This document shows, one piece after another, positions 51,330 through 60,676 of a stretch of 64,000 nt of DNA. Location: positions 1 through 64,000 of the forward strand of contig NZ_WXVU01000013.1 in NCBI RefSeq assembly GCF_009900745.1, given 5' to 3'. The position numbers and the translations under genes were made by a program. Every line of letters begins with the position of its first letter. The first letter of the stretch is position 1. Origin of the DNA: Chryseobacterium sp. c4a (GTDB lineage Bacteria; Bacteroidota; Bacteroidia; Flavobacteriales; Weeksellaceae). The notes under the pieces were generated by a model. That model was given only the letters and a program-made list of their open reading frames with translations, was not told where the DNA came from and made no database searches.

Positions 51330-51794
51330 TTAATACGAAATATTTTTTGTTCTTCGTATAGAATCCAGTTTCTTTTCAATATCCGCGCTGAAGAGTTTTC
51401 TGAGTTTTAATCCGCTTTCTGTAAGCCTTGAAATGACAAACGTTCCATCCATACTGTTATTTGAAGAAAACATAATGGCAATGGTGGTGTCTGATACTTT
51501 TTTCCAATTCCCCATATATCGTTCCATCTTTGAGGCTTTACCTGGAAAATCGTCTTTTGTATCGTAGCCATTGGCAGACTTGCTTAAATTCCCAATGATC
51601 TTACCATTTTTACTGAATTTTAAACCTGGTGTTTTAGCATCGAAAATATTCTGCTTTTCGTAATTGTAAATATAATTGTCAAGTTTGGTTAGTTTCCATG
51701 TCTGTAAAAGAAAAGGATCTGAAGTTCTGTCCTGGCTTTTCATAAATCCCGTTGCAAAAAATACTATTAGAAGGATGGGAATCAACTTTTTCAT
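51330..51794 (-). CDS. Small exported lipocalin-like protein
   Basis: 154 residues with a signal peptide (MKKLIPILLIVFFATGFMKSQ). The mature domain has the small-barrel rhythm LLQTWKLTKLDNYIYN, LKFSKNGKIIGNLS, YMGNWKKVSDTTIAIM and TFVISRLTESGLKLRKLF, much like the protein at 28503-28934 but without close sequence identity. The role is unknown. TAATTTTG on the minus strand at 51815-51822 is a likely -7 box. Confidence 0.72.
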   Translation of the reverse strand: MKKLIPILLIVFFATGFMKSQDRTSDPFLLQTWKLTKLDNYIYNYEKQNIFDAKTPGLKFSKNGKIIGNLSKSANGYDTKDDFPGKASKMERYMGNWKKVSDTTIAIMFSSNNSMDGTFVISRLTESGLKLRKLFSADIEKKLDSIRRTKNISY

Positions 51795-51895
51795 ACTGTA
51801 AACTTTAATGCAAGCAAAATTAAGCTTTTCAATAGAAGACTGAAAGTTTTCGGTTAATATAAAAGATCATGATAACAACTTAACCTCACTACAAA

Positions 51896-51910
51896 GTCTC
51901 AAATTGAGAC
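51896..51910. promoter_or_regulatory. Perfect 15-bp palindrome GTCTCAA-A-TTGAGAC
   Basis: GTCTCAAATTGAGAC with ACAAA before and ATTTTGT after it, giving further dyad symmetry. It sits 102 bases upstream of the divergent lipocalin-like gene and 270 bases upstream of the siderophore operon. Looks like a regulator binding site; the regulator is unknown. The rest of the 51795-52178 gap is AT-rich with the operon promoter at its end. Confidence 0.5.
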
Positions 51911-52114
51911 ATTTTGTGTTTTTTAGATATTTTTTTGTTTAATTCTCAATGTGTTTTTTTTAGAAAGCTGGAAATTGTCTCTTACTGTAAAAAATGGGGA
52001 TCCAAAAAGTAGATATATTCACTTTTTGGTGTATTAATTAAGTTGAGTTATTAAATTTAATTATTTGATATTCAGTATTTTAATATGTTCATTTTCGGTA
52101 TTTTAAATAATTTA

Positions 52115-52173
52115 TTGGCTGGTAATAAAATATGTATATATTTGTCTTAATTTTTATTTAATCTAAACAAAAA
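52115..52173 (+). promoter_or_regulatory. Siderophore operon promoter and possible operator
   Basis: TTG at 52115-52117, exactly 19 bases, TATATTTG at 52137-52144. Just downstream, at the expected start of transcription, TTTTTATTTA-ATC-TAAACAAAAA (52151-52173) is a near-perfect 10-bp inverted repeat (one mismatch), suited to a repressor such as an iron-responsive Fur or DtxR-like protein. No regulator gene is nearby. Confidence 0.6.
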
Positions 52174-52178
52174 TAATA

Positions 52179-53783
52179 ATGAGTGTCGGTTTATACTTAT
52201 TGGAGAGCAAAAATTGGTATTATTTTGACCTTATACCAAAGTTTGATGAAGAGTTGTCGAAGTTCATGAACAGTTGTTCTGAAAGTAAATTCATCCGAAT
52301 TAATATTACAGGTAAAGATTCTTATTTAATTGTTCCTGTAAAGCATTTTTCTACTACCGGAGTTCATCACATAGGCGAAGAGGTAGGGTATAGAGAAAAA
52401 AGAATGGGGGAAGTAGTTAAGATCAGTGCTGAAGAAGCTTATCAATTTCTTATCTCAACTGCTTATGGAGGAAATACAGCATTAGAAAATTCTGAAGAAG
52501 CTTATATTAAATATTTTTCTGAGGAATTTGATGAATATTTTGATCCCGGGCTTGCCATTGCGGAAGATTCAGATTCTTTCAATGGTTCTGTTAAAGTAGG
52601 GACAGTCTTTAATTTCTTTGGGTATGAGAATGATCACCTTCTGAAATTTATTTCGAAAAATATTGAGTTGGAGTCTGATTATGATAAAAAAGGAGCTATT
52701 ATTCGCTGGTTTTCAGAATATACTCATTCATTGTTAAAAACAGCAGTTGGAAAGTATATTGAAGAAGGAATAATCTATAACAGTAATCTTGAACATACGT
52801 TTATTCATCAGAATGCTGATAAAGTAAATGTAAGCTTTGATCAATATATTCCAGAGGGATCTGCTATCAGAAATGAAAAGGCAGAGAGCTTTATCAGAAC
52901 TCACGTGGTTTATTACAATCTTTATCCGGTTCTCAGACATCTTGCGTATTTGGGATCCATTGAAGAAGAAGTGCTTTATCAGATTGTAGATACAGAAATA
53001 GATTCTTTAAAGGAAATATATGGTGAGGCTATGAACTTCCTTTATGAAATGATAGAGGCCCGACTGTTCCTTAAACAGGCTCATAGTGTGAATGAAGATA
53101 TTTGGAAAGAATATATCAGACAGCATAACTTCCTGATTAATCCTAAACATTATTCTAAAAAGCTTATAAAACCTGATTATGGAGAAATCCTGCATAAAAG
53201 ATATTTTAATAACGGTACTTTAGAAATTACTCTTAGAGCATTTAACCCGGAAACGGATATGGAGTTCCTTCATGAATGGTCTAATATGGAGTACGCTAAA
53301 AAGTATTGGGAGATGGATGTAGATCAGCAGGAATTTGAGGAGGCTTACATCAAACACATGGGGGTTGATTATTCTCATCCTTATATTGGTCTCCTGAATG
53401 GTAATCCTATTTTTACATTAGAACTGTATTGGGCAGTAAAAGATGAAGTCGGTAAATATTATCGTTTCAATCCGGGAGACTACGGCTTTCACATGCTTAT
53501 TGCTCCTGCTAAAGAAAAAATTCCCAACTTTTCAATGAATGCATTGGCCATGTGCATGGAATACTTCTTCTCTTTTCCGCAACTGACAAGAATGATTGGC
53601 GAGGCATCAGCATCTCATAAAGGAACCCATAATCTGATTACGAAAGTGGGATGTGAGTTCAACAGATCATTGGCACTTCCTTATAAAACGTCAAACCTGA
53701 CTTTCCTGAGCCGTGAAAAATTCTATGAAACAACAGAAGATATTTTTAAAAACTCAGTGCTGAAAATAAACATTACAACATAA
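52179..53783 (+). CDS. Siderophore N-acyltransferase with large N-terminal domain
   Basis: 534 residues, two parts. Residues 347-534 form the IucB/RhbD/AlcB-type hydroxylamine acyltransferase domain of the GNAT fold: ITLRAFNPETDMEFLHEWSN, HPYIGLLNGNPIFTLELYW, YGFHMLIAPA and MIGEASASHKGTHNL. Residues 1-340 are unlike GNAT; segments LEHTFIHQN (204-212) and VVYYNLYPVLRHLAYLG weakly recall the C-terminal part of IucA/IucC (NIS) synthetases, but the ATP-binding GHPxHP lobe is absent. Role: acyl transfer to an N-hydroxylated amine made by the next gene's enzyme. First gene of the operon; gap to the next is 25 bases. Confidence 0.8.
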   Translation: MSVGLYLLESKNWYYFDLIPKFDEELSKFMNSCSESKFIRINITGKDSYLIVPVKHFSTTGVHHIGEEVGYREKRMGEVVKISAEEAYQFLISTAYGGNTALENSEEAYIKYFSEEFDEYFDPGLAIAEDSDSFNGSVKVGTVFNFFGYENDHLLKFISKNIELESDYDKKGAIIRWFSEYTHSLLKTAVGKYIEEGIIYNSNLEHTFIHQNADKVNVSFDQYIPEGSAIRNEKAESFIRTHVVYYNLYPVLRHLAYLGSIEEEVLYQIVDTEIDSLKEIYGEAMNFLYEMIEARLFLKQAHSVNEDIWKEYIRQHNFLINPKHYSKKLIKPDYGEILHKRYFNNGTLEITLRAFNPETDMEFLHEWSNMEYAKKYWEMDVDQQEFEEAYIKHMGVDYSHPYIGLLNGNPIFTLELYWAVKDEVGKYYRFNPGDYGFHMLIAPAKEKIPNFSMNALAMCMEYFFSFPQLTRMIGEASASHKGTHNLITKVGCEFNRSLALPYKTSNLTFLSREKFYETTEDIFKNSVLKINITT

Positions 53784-53808
53784 TCCTTGAATACTGAAAA
53801 AATAATTT

Positions 53809-55098
53809 ATGAAATATGATATCATTGGTATAGGAATAGGGCCATTCAATCTAAGTCTTGCGGCTCTTCTTGAAGAACATAACCTGAAAACCATATTTTT
53901 TGACAAAGCACCAAGATTTGAGTGGCATAGTGGTTTAATGATCGACAGAACAACCCTTCAGGTTCCTTTCCTGGCTGATTTGGTGACGATCGTAAACCCT
54001 AAGAGCCCTTTTACTTATATTAACTATTTAAGAGAAAAAGGTAAGATTTTCCGTTTCTGTTTTAAGGAAAGTTTTTATGTAACGAGGACGGAATATAATC
54101 TTTACTGTAAATGGGTTGCCTCACAAATTAAAAGTTTGAATTTCAGTCATACGGTTACAGAAATAGATTACAACGAAACCTATGAATGTTATGAAGTTTC
54201 AGTGATTGATCTTATTAATTGCGAAAAGAAAGTTTATCTCACTGATAAAATAGTATTAGGAGTAGGTTCAATTCCTAATGTTCCAAAAATAACGGAAAGC
54301 TTCTCTAAAGAACATATTTTCCATTCTTCCGAATATTTACACAGAAAACAATATTTAAAGAAAGGCAGTACAATTACCGTATTAGGTTCAGGGCAAAGTG
54401 GCGGTGAAGTATTTTATGATCTTCTTGCCGCCAGACCGGAGTTAGATTTAAAATTAAATTGGGTAACTGCTGCAGACCGATTTTTCCCAATGGAAAATTC
54501 AAAATTCACTTATGAATTTACTTCAATGGATTATATTTCTTACTTCAACAGGCTGCCTTTGCCGAAAAGAAGAGAAGTAATCAACAAACAAGATATTCTT
54601 TACAAAGGAATCAATGATGAGCTCATCAGTACAATTTATGATGAACTTTATCATCAGCAGATGAAAGAGGAGCAGCCTCTTCCTGTGAAAATTCTTACCA
54701 ACAGCTTACTTGAAGAGATGTCGTATGATGAAGACTATACCTTAAATATGAGGCATCTGGAAGAAGAAAAATCTTTTTCACTTCATACTGATTATCTTAT
54801 TCTGGCGACAGGCTATCGATATGAAGTTCCTCATTTCCTACAACCTATTGAAGGTCGTTTGAATAAAAGCCAGAATGATGGAACATTATTATCTTCAGAA
54901 AACTACACCGTTGATGTAAATGACAATGAAATATTCATGCAAAACGGTTGTGTAGATTCACAAGGGATCATTACTTCAGATCTTGGAATGGGGCCTTACC
55001 GAAATGCCACTATCATCAATAAAGTATTAGGACACGAATATTATCCATTAGAAAAAAATATTGCTTTTCAGCATTTTGGAGCATTAGAAACCATATAA
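53809..55098 (+). CDS. Amine N-monooxygenase (IucD/PvdA/RhbE-type)
   Basis: 429 residues. FAD motif IGIGIGPFNLSLAALL near the start, then TTLQVPFLADLVTIVNP, the substrate loop; NADPH motif ITVLGSGQSGGEVFYDLL (about 187-204); and the C-terminal YLILATGYRYEVP. It N-hydroxylates lysine, ornithine or a diamine such as cadaverine, the committed step for hydroxamate siderophores. Which amine is used cannot be told. It lies between the acyltransferase and receptor genes, with only 3 bases to the receptor. Confidence 0.93.
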   Translation: MKYDIIGIGIGPFNLSLAALLEEHNLKTIFFDKAPRFEWHSGLMIDRTTLQVPFLADLVTIVNPKSPFTYINYLREKGKIFRFCFKESFYVTRTEYNLYCKWVASQIKSLNFSHTVTEIDYNETYECYEVSVIDLINCEKKVYLTDKIVLGVGSIPNVPKITESFSKEHIFHSSEYLHRKQYLKKGSTITVLGSGQSGGEVFYDLLAARPELDLKLNWVTAADRFFPMENSKFTYEFTSMDYISYFNRLPLPKRREVINKQDILYKGINDELISTIYDELYHQQMKEEQPLPVKILTNSLLEEMSYDEDYTLNMRHLEEEKSFSLHTDYLILATGYRYEVPHFLQPIEGRLNKSQNDGTLLSSENYTVDVNDNEIFMQNGCVDSQGIITSDLGMGPYRNATIINKVLGHEYYPLEKNIAFQHFGALETI

Positions 55099-55101
55099 AC
55101 T

Positions 55102-57468
55102 ATGAAGCGTATATTTTTTCTGATCTCTGTATTTTCTTCCTTAGCGTTGGCGGCTTGTCCGATTACTTTAGTAGTTAAGAATATCAAAAATTATCACCAT
55201 GATGATATGTATGTGATCATTAATGGGGAAAAGAAAAAGATTTCAAAACAAGGAACTGTTGATTTTGCTGAACTTTCGGATGGTTTTGTAAAGGTGTCTG
55301 TATTTTATCAGGGTAAGGTTGTTTATAATGATACATTAAATATCAATTGCCAGTCGACCCAGAAATATGAAATAGAGATTTCAAAAGCAAACCATATTGA
55401 TGAAGTTTATATCAGAGGTAAAAGGAAACTTGAAAAACTGAAGGAAACTCCATTGAGTGTCAAAATCGTTGATATGCAGGCTGTAAAAAGTCAGGCAAAC
55501 AATATTGGAGAAATCCTGAATATGGCAACCGGAGTCAAGCTTCGTACAGAAGGAGGTGTTGGGTCTGGATTTCAGGTCAATCTTGGTGGGCTTCAGGGAA
55601 AAGCTGTTAGAATTTTCAGAGATGGAGTTCCCATTGAATTTTACGGACATAGCTTTAATCCTAATGTGTTATCACCCAATATGCTGGATAGGGTAGATGT
55701 ATACAAAGGCGTAATGCCGATTGCTTTGGCATCGGATGCTTTAGGTGGCGGGATTAATTTTATCTCAAAGCCGGTACAGAAAGATAACCTTGAAATTTCA
55801 AGTGAAATTGGGTCGTTTAGTACTTATAAGTCTCATATTAATGGGGTATTTACAGGGAAAAAAGACAGCTTATTTTATATAGGAACACAAGCCAGTTATG
55901 TGTTTTCTAAGAATAATTATAAAATTCTTGGAGAAGTTATAGATCCTGAAACCGCTAATCTTAAAAAAGTTGAGGCCAAAAGATTCCATGATGATACCGA
56001 AGCATCTTATATGGAAGTATATTCTGGAGTAAGAAATAAAAGCTGGGCCAACGACTTTAGAGTGGGGTTCATCTATTCTCAATTTTATAAAGAGATTCAG
56101 AACGATCTTGAAATGAGAAAACCTTATGGAGAAGCTTTTGCAAAGGAAAAGAATGTGACCGGTTATCTTCAGTATAAAAAAATGTTCTTTGATAATCGCT
56201 TTAAATTAGATTTAATGGCTGCTTTTGCCAGATATAACAATTCTTTTGTGGATATCAGCAAACGAAGATACAATTGGTTGGGAGAATACACTTTCAGTAA
56301 TGAAAACAGTGTAGGAGAAATCAATAAAGGGAATGACCTGAAGATGAATTACAATATGGTTCATACAAGGTTAAATGCCGCATTCAAGATCAATAATAAT
56401 CATAGCCTTGAATTTGGAAATGTATATTTCTACCAGAGAAGAAAAGGAAGTGATCCTTATGGTGCGGTGAATGTATATGGTGATGATGTTTTGCAGACTC
56501 CGGCCATCTACAACAAAAATATAGCAGCTTTAGGATTAGTCTCTCATTGGCTTGACCGTAAAATAGAAACTGTATTTGGGGTGAAGAATTATTATTTCAG
56601 TTCTAAAGGTTATACCACAGATAAATATAACTTCAGCTGGGATTCTGATAATCATAAAAATGAATTCGGATACATGGCAGGAATAAGTTATAAACCTAAG
56701 AACTTTATCTTAAAATTATCCTATGAAAAAGCAGTTCGCCTTCCTGATGAAACTGAAATTTTCGGAGACGGAGTTCTTATTAAAGAAAATCTTGATCTGG
56801 AACCTGAAAAGAGTGACAATGTAAATATAGTTCTGGATTATACTTCCTCAAACTATAAACTGAATACAAGTTTAAACCTTTTCTACAGGAATGTAAAAAA
56901 TACAATATTCATGATTCCGGATAATCCTTACGGAAGGTATCAGAATTATTATGACAACAGAATTCTTGGATTGGAGTATGAAATCAATTATCAGCCTATT
57001 AAAAATATTCAGACAGGATTCAATTTTACGTATCAGGATATAAGGCTTAAAAACCTTTCCGGTACTGAAAGCATTTGGGAAGATGCCAGACAGCCCAATA
57101 TTCCTTACTTGTTTGGGAATCACTATCTGAGAGTGAATTTTTCAGATATCCTAAAAATGAAAGATAAAGTGGAACTGTATTATAACATCAATTACGTTCA
57201 TCGTTTTATGCTATATCCGGTACCGAAAAATCTTGAACCAGGATTGTTTTCTAAAGCCAATATAGCTTCCAGTAATCTTTTGATTCCCAATGATGGAAGA
57301 ACAGGAATGGTAGATGCAGGAGTAGGAATTACCTATTTCCTGGCAGATCCTAAACTCGCCATTAATTTTAGTGTTAATAATCTTCTGAATGAAAGACTTT
57401 ATGATAATTATAATGCACAGAAACCTACAAGATCTTATCATCTGAAACTAACTTATACAATTTTTTAA
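55102..57468 (+). CDS. TonB-dependent siderophore receptor
   Basis: 788 residues. Signal peptide (ends LALAA), a short carboxypeptidase-like beta domain (about 20-95), then a plug (ETPLSVKIVDMQAVKSQANN, TGVKLRTEGGVGSGFQVNLG, GGGINFISKPV) and a 22-strand barrel ending NLLNERLYDNYNAQKPTRSY with terminal aromatic IF. It should import the ferric siderophore made by the operon or a related xenosiderophore across the outer membrane, driven by TonB. The gap to the monooxygenase is 3 bases. Confidence 0.93.
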   Translation: MKRIFFLISVFSSLALAACPITLVVKNIKNYHHDDMYVIINGEKKKISKQGTVDFAELSDGFVKVSVFYQGKVVYNDTLNINCQSTQKYEIEISKANHIDEVYIRGKRKLEKLKETPLSVKIVDMQAVKSQANNIGEILNMATGVKLRTEGGVGSGFQVNLGGLQGKAVRIFRDGVPIEFYGHSFNPNVLSPNMLDRVDVYKGVMPIALASDALGGGINFISKPVQKDNLEISSEIGSFSTYKSHINGVFTGKKDSLFYIGTQASYVFSKNNYKILGEVIDPETANLKKVEAKRFHDDTEASYMEVYSGVRNKSWANDFRVGFIYSQFYKEIQNDLEMRKPYGEAFAKEKNVTGYLQYKKMFFDNRFKLDLMAAFARYNNSFVDISKRRYNWLGEYTFSNENSVGEINKGNDLKMNYNMVHTRLNAAFKINNNHSLEFGNVYFYQRRKGSDPYGAVNVYGDDVLQTPAIYNKNIAALGLVSHWLDRKIETVFGVKNYYFSSKGYTTDKYNFSWDSDNHKNEFGYMAGISYKPKNFILKLSYEKAVRLPDETEIFGDGVLIKENLDLEPEKSDNVNIVLDYTSSNYKLNTSLNLFYRNVKNTIFMIPDNPYGRYQNYYDNRILGLEYEINYQPIKNIQTGFNFTYQDIRLKNLSGTESIWEDARQPNIPYLFGNHYLRVNFSDILKMKDKVELYYNINYVHRFMLYPVPKNLEPGLFSKANIASSNLLIPNDGRTGMVDAGVGITYFLADPKLAINFSVNNLLNERLYDNYNAQKPTRSYHLKLTYTIF

Positions 57469-57478
57469 TATTATAATC

Positions 57479-58759
57479 ATGAGAAAATCAAAACCGTTTT
57501 CGATAATTTTATCAGCGTTAAGTTTATTGTTGTTTACCCATTGTAGTAGCAATGATGACACTGTTGAAGAACAGAAACCACCAACAGCAGCTAAAGACAG
57601 CTGGATCATCTATAATAGTACAGCAGGATGGGGTGGGAATATATATTCATTTTCAGAACTTCCTCAAGGGGAACTTTCATTAGCGGATAAAAAGCCGTTC
57701 TATCAGATTGCTTACTCTGCAGGAGGAAAAGCTTTTGGAGAAAATATTTACAGACTGGGTGGTGCAGCCTCTTCAGAAGAAGGATTCTCTAAATTAACGG
57801 CAGATAATACCGGAAATATTAGCTCAAAAGGATTTATAGCTACTCAAAATAATGGATTTGAACCTAATTATTTAGTGGTAAGTGATAGTGAAGGATATTA
57901 TTGGGATGGTTCAAGAGGAATGCTTAAAATTCAGACCTTTAATCCGGGAACTATGCAGCGTACAGGAGAAATTGATCTTTCTTCATTAGCTCAAACGATT
58001 GATCCTTCAGTGCTTGAGCCAGGGGAAACAGCGTATCAGGCTGCAGGACAATTAATCTTAATCAAAAGAGATGATAAGTTGTACCTTGATTTACAGATCG
58101 GTAAAAAAGGATCAAACTGGCAGATCAAACCTGTTGTAAAAGAAGTGGCGGTTGCTGTATACAACCTGACTTCAAAAAAAGTAGAAAATATTACGAAATA
58201 TCCTAATACTACGAACTTAGGACTTTTCACTGATCACGTTCTATGGAGTATTGATGAGGTTACAAAAGATATCTATATGGTAGCGGCATCGGATATGAAA
58301 GCTCAGGAAGCTGCTTATTCATCAAAGATTCTTAGAATAAAGAACGGACAAACTACCTTCGATTCGACTTTTCAAATTGATATGAAGGACTATGTACAGC
58401 CGGCTGAGTTTAACAGAATCTTCGCTTACAATAATAAAATCTATACTACTATCCCTTCAACCGGTGCATCTTATTATGCAGGTGGACATGGAGTAAGCTA
58501 CAGAAATGATATCTGGTTCTGGAATGAAATTGATGTGCAGACGAAGAAAGCCGTAAAACTTGATATTCCGGTAGATAATTTCTACAACTATCAAAACCCA
58601 TTCTTATATAAAAACAGAATCTATTTTATGTCTAATAATAAAGTAGATAACTTTTCAGGCTTAAGTTCTTATGATCCTGTTTCTAAAAACACAAAAGTTG
58701 AGTTTAAACTAAAAGGAAGCGGTAGATTAATGGGAGTAAACATCATCACTAAAAAATAA
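57479..58759 (+). CDS. DUF4374 lipoprotein, operon partner of the receptor
   Basis: 426 residues with a lipoprotein-like signal (LLLFTHC with a loose lipobox) and a Ser/Asp/Glu linker. The mature part, starting SWIIYNSTAGWGGNIYSFSE, looks like a beta-propeller made of repeated GENIYRLGG / LYLDLQIG-like blades and matches DUF4374, often found after TonB-dependent receptors for iron or heme in Bacteroidota. It may hold ferric siderophore at the cell surface. 10 bases after the receptor gene; a terminator follows. Confidence 0.85.
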   Translation: MRKSKPFSIILSALSLLLFTHCSSNDDTVEEQKPPTAAKDSWIIYNSTAGWGGNIYSFSELPQGELSLADKKPFYQIAYSAGGKAFGENIYRLGGAASSEEGFSKLTADNTGNISSKGFIATQNNGFEPNYLVVSDSEGYYWDGSRGMLKIQTFNPGTMQRTGEIDLSSLAQTIDPSVLEPGETAYQAAGQLILIKRDDKLYLDLQIGKKGSNWQIKPVVKEVAVAVYNLTSKKVENITKYPNTTNLGLFTDHVLWSIDEVTKDIYMVAASDMKAQEAAYSSKILRIKNGQTTFDSTFQIDMKDYVQPAEFNRIFAYNNKIYTTIPSTGASYYAGGHGVSYRNDIWFWNEIDVQTKKAVKLDIPVDNFYNYQNPFLYKNRIYFMSNNKVDNFSGLSSYDPVSKNTKVEFKLKGSGRLMGVNIITKK

Positions 58760-58801
58760 TTTCTTTTTTGTTAGTACAATAAGATCATTTGATTTAACGA
58801 G

Positions 58802-58832
58802 AACCGGAAGAAAAGTCTTCCGGTTTTTTTTG
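58802..58832 (+). terminator. Intrinsic terminator of the siderophore operon
   Basis: Perfect 10-bp stem AACCGGAAGA / TCTTCCGGTT with an AAAG loop, followed by TTTTTTTG. Confidence 0.92.
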
Positions 58833-58846
58833 TGGGTATGAGTAGG

Positions 58847-59000
58847 GAAGTAAGGAAGTAAGGAAGTGGGAAGCTGGAGGCTGGAAGTTATCGTAGACAT
58901 GGTTATAAAATTCAACCTGATTTACAACTTAGGTTTATAATGATTTCCTTTTATTTATAACCTAAGAGTACTTCCATCTTCCATCCTCAAGCTTCCATCC
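58847..59000. repeat. Inverted-repeat element, family D, copy 2
   Basis: Left arm GAAGTAAGGAAGTAAGGAAG.. with GGAAGCTGGAGGCTGGAAGT (58847-58891), right arm AGTACTTCCATCTTCCATCC.. (58968-59000). An inner stem CTTAGGTTTATAA (58928-58940) pairs with TTTATAACCTAAG. It shares the GGCTGGA / CTTCCATC arms with 26094-26247. No coding content; it fills most of the 308-base gap before the serine hydrolase gene. Confidence 0.65.
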
Positions 59001-59067
59001 ATATAAATCACAATTTTATTATTTCATACTCAGCTTATTTACTAAATTTGGGAAAATTAAAAAAATA

Positions 59068-60612
59068 ATGAAGCAGAAATTTTCTTTTTTCATTTTTCTT
59101 TTAACCGTAGGATTGGCGAACGCACAGGTTGAAGAAAAAAAACTGGATGAGCTGATCCAAAATACGTTGAAGACCTTTGATGTTCCCGGAATGTCGGTAG
59201 GAGTTGTAAAAGATGGGAAAGTGACCTATTCCAAAGGGTTTGGAGTACGCTCTCTTACTTCCAAGCAGCCCATGGATGATAATACCTTGGTCGGAATTGC
59301 TTCCAATTCAAAAGGGTTTACTTGTGTGGCTCTGGCGATTCTTGCAGATGAAGGAAAATTGAACTGGGATGATAAAGTTTCAAAATACATTCCCGAATTC
59401 CAGATGTATGACCCGTATGTTTCTCAAAATGTAACGATTAAAGATTTGATTACACACAGAGCAGGATTAGGACTGGGACAAGGAGATCTTATGTTTTTTC
59501 CGGAAGGAGGAAGTTTAACGGTTAATGATATTATTCATAATGTGAGATATTTGAAGCCAGAAAATCCTTTCAGAACAAAATTGGACTATAACAATATCAT
59601 GTTTATTGTTGCGGGTGAAGTGATCCACAGAATCTCCGGATTAAGCTGGGCAGAATTTATTGAACAAAGAATCATGAAACCTGTAGGAATGACTTCCAGC
59701 TTTGGAAGCTACAACAGAGCGAAGGCAGCAACCAATAAGATCGATGCCCATGCGCCTGTAGACGGTAAAGCCATTGCAGTACCCCATGATTGGAACGAAA
59801 CCGGAAATGCTGCCGGAGGAATTATGAGTAATATCAAAGACATGACTACCTGGGCAGAATGTTTAATGAATAACTTCACCACAAAAGATGGTAAGAAATT
59901 AGTTTCCGATAAAAATGCCCAACAGCTTTGGAGCCTACAGATTCCTGATAGAGTAGCCGCTAAAAATCCTTATGATACAAGTTTCTATGGTTATGGTTTA
60001 GGTTGGTTCTTAAGTGATGTAAAAGGACACAAACAAGTACAGCATACAGGAGGATTGATTGGAACGGTAACTCAGTTTACGTTAATCCCTGATCTTAAAT
60101 TAGGAATCGTTGTATTAACGAATCAACAATCTGGAGCAGCATTTAACACCATTACCAATACAGTGAAAGATTCTTACCTTGGAGTAGCAGACAGAAACTG
60201 GCTGAAAACGTATGGAGACAGAATGGTAAAAATGGAAGGTGAATTTAATAAACAAAAGAAAGAAGCTTTTGCAAAATCAGAAGCCTTTAAAAAGGAGAAA
60301 GCCCTTCAGCCCAAAGCAGAACAGTTTACCGGAACGTATAATGATGTTTGGTTCGGAGATGTTGACATTGCTCAGCAGGGAAATACCTACAGAATTTCAT
60401 GCAAAAACTCACCAAGATTAAAAGGAGAGCTAGTTCCATATTCTAACAATTCATTCATCATTAAATGGGATGACAGAAGTTATGATGCCGATGCTTATAT
60501 CTTATTCGATTATGATGAAAACGGAAAAGCCCAATCTGCAAAATTAAAACCGATTTCTGACGTTACCGATTTCAGTTTTGATTTTGATGATCTGGACTTG
60601 AAAAGAAAGTAA
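59068..60612 (+). CDS. Beta-lactamase-fold serine hydrolase, exported
   Basis: 514 residues with a signal peptide (ends GLANAQ). Class C beta-lactamase/DD-peptidase fold: SxxK S79-N-S-K82, YxN Y174-N-N176, and QVQHTGGLIGT as the third motif (HTG). A C-terminal DUF3471-like beta domain starts near residue 400. Members hydrolyse esters, D-amino-acid peptides or beta-lactams; the substrate is unknown and no resistance is implied. A -7 box TAAATTTG lies at 59043-59050. Confidence 0.9.
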   Translation: MKQKFSFFIFLLTVGLANAQVEEKKLDELIQNTLKTFDVPGMSVGVVKDGKVTYSKGFGVRSLTSKQPMDDNTLVGIASNSKGFTCVALAILADEGKLNWDDKVSKYIPEFQMYDPYVSQNVTIKDLITHRAGLGLGQGDLMFFPEGGSLTVNDIIHNVRYLKPENPFRTKLDYNNIMFIVAGEVIHRISGLSWAEFIEQRIMKPVGMTSSFGSYNRAKAATNKIDAHAPVDGKAIAVPHDWNETGNAAGGIMSNIKDMTTWAECLMNNFTTKDGKKLVSDKNAQQLWSLQIPDRVAAKNPYDTSFYGYGLGWFLSDVKGHKQVQHTGGLIGTVTQFTLIPDLKLGIVVLTNQQSGAAFNTITNTVKDSYLGVADRNWLKTYGDRMVKMEGEFNKQKKEAFAKSEAFKKEKALQPKAEQFTGTYNDVWFGDVDIAQQGNTYRISCKNSPRLKGELVPYSNNSFIIKWDDRSYDADAYILFDYDENGKAQSAKLKPISDVTDFSFDFDDLDLKRK

Positions 60613-60637
60613 AAGATAAAATTTTAGAAAAATATTG

Positions 60638-60667
60638 AAAAGAACGGACTTTGGTTCGTTCTTTTTT
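60638..60667 (+). terminator. Intrinsic terminator after the serine hydrolase gene
   Basis: 12-bp stem AAAAGAACGGAC / GTTCGTTCTTTT with one G-U pair and a TTTG loop, then TT. Confidence 0.85.
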
Positions 60668-60676
60668 GTTTGTTAA

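Noticed and set aside
59068..60612. Possible antibiotic-resistance beta-lactamase
   Set aside because: The SxxK, YxN and HTG motifs are shared by esterases and D-peptidases of the same fold. The length and C-terminal extra domain do not match known AmpC enzymes.
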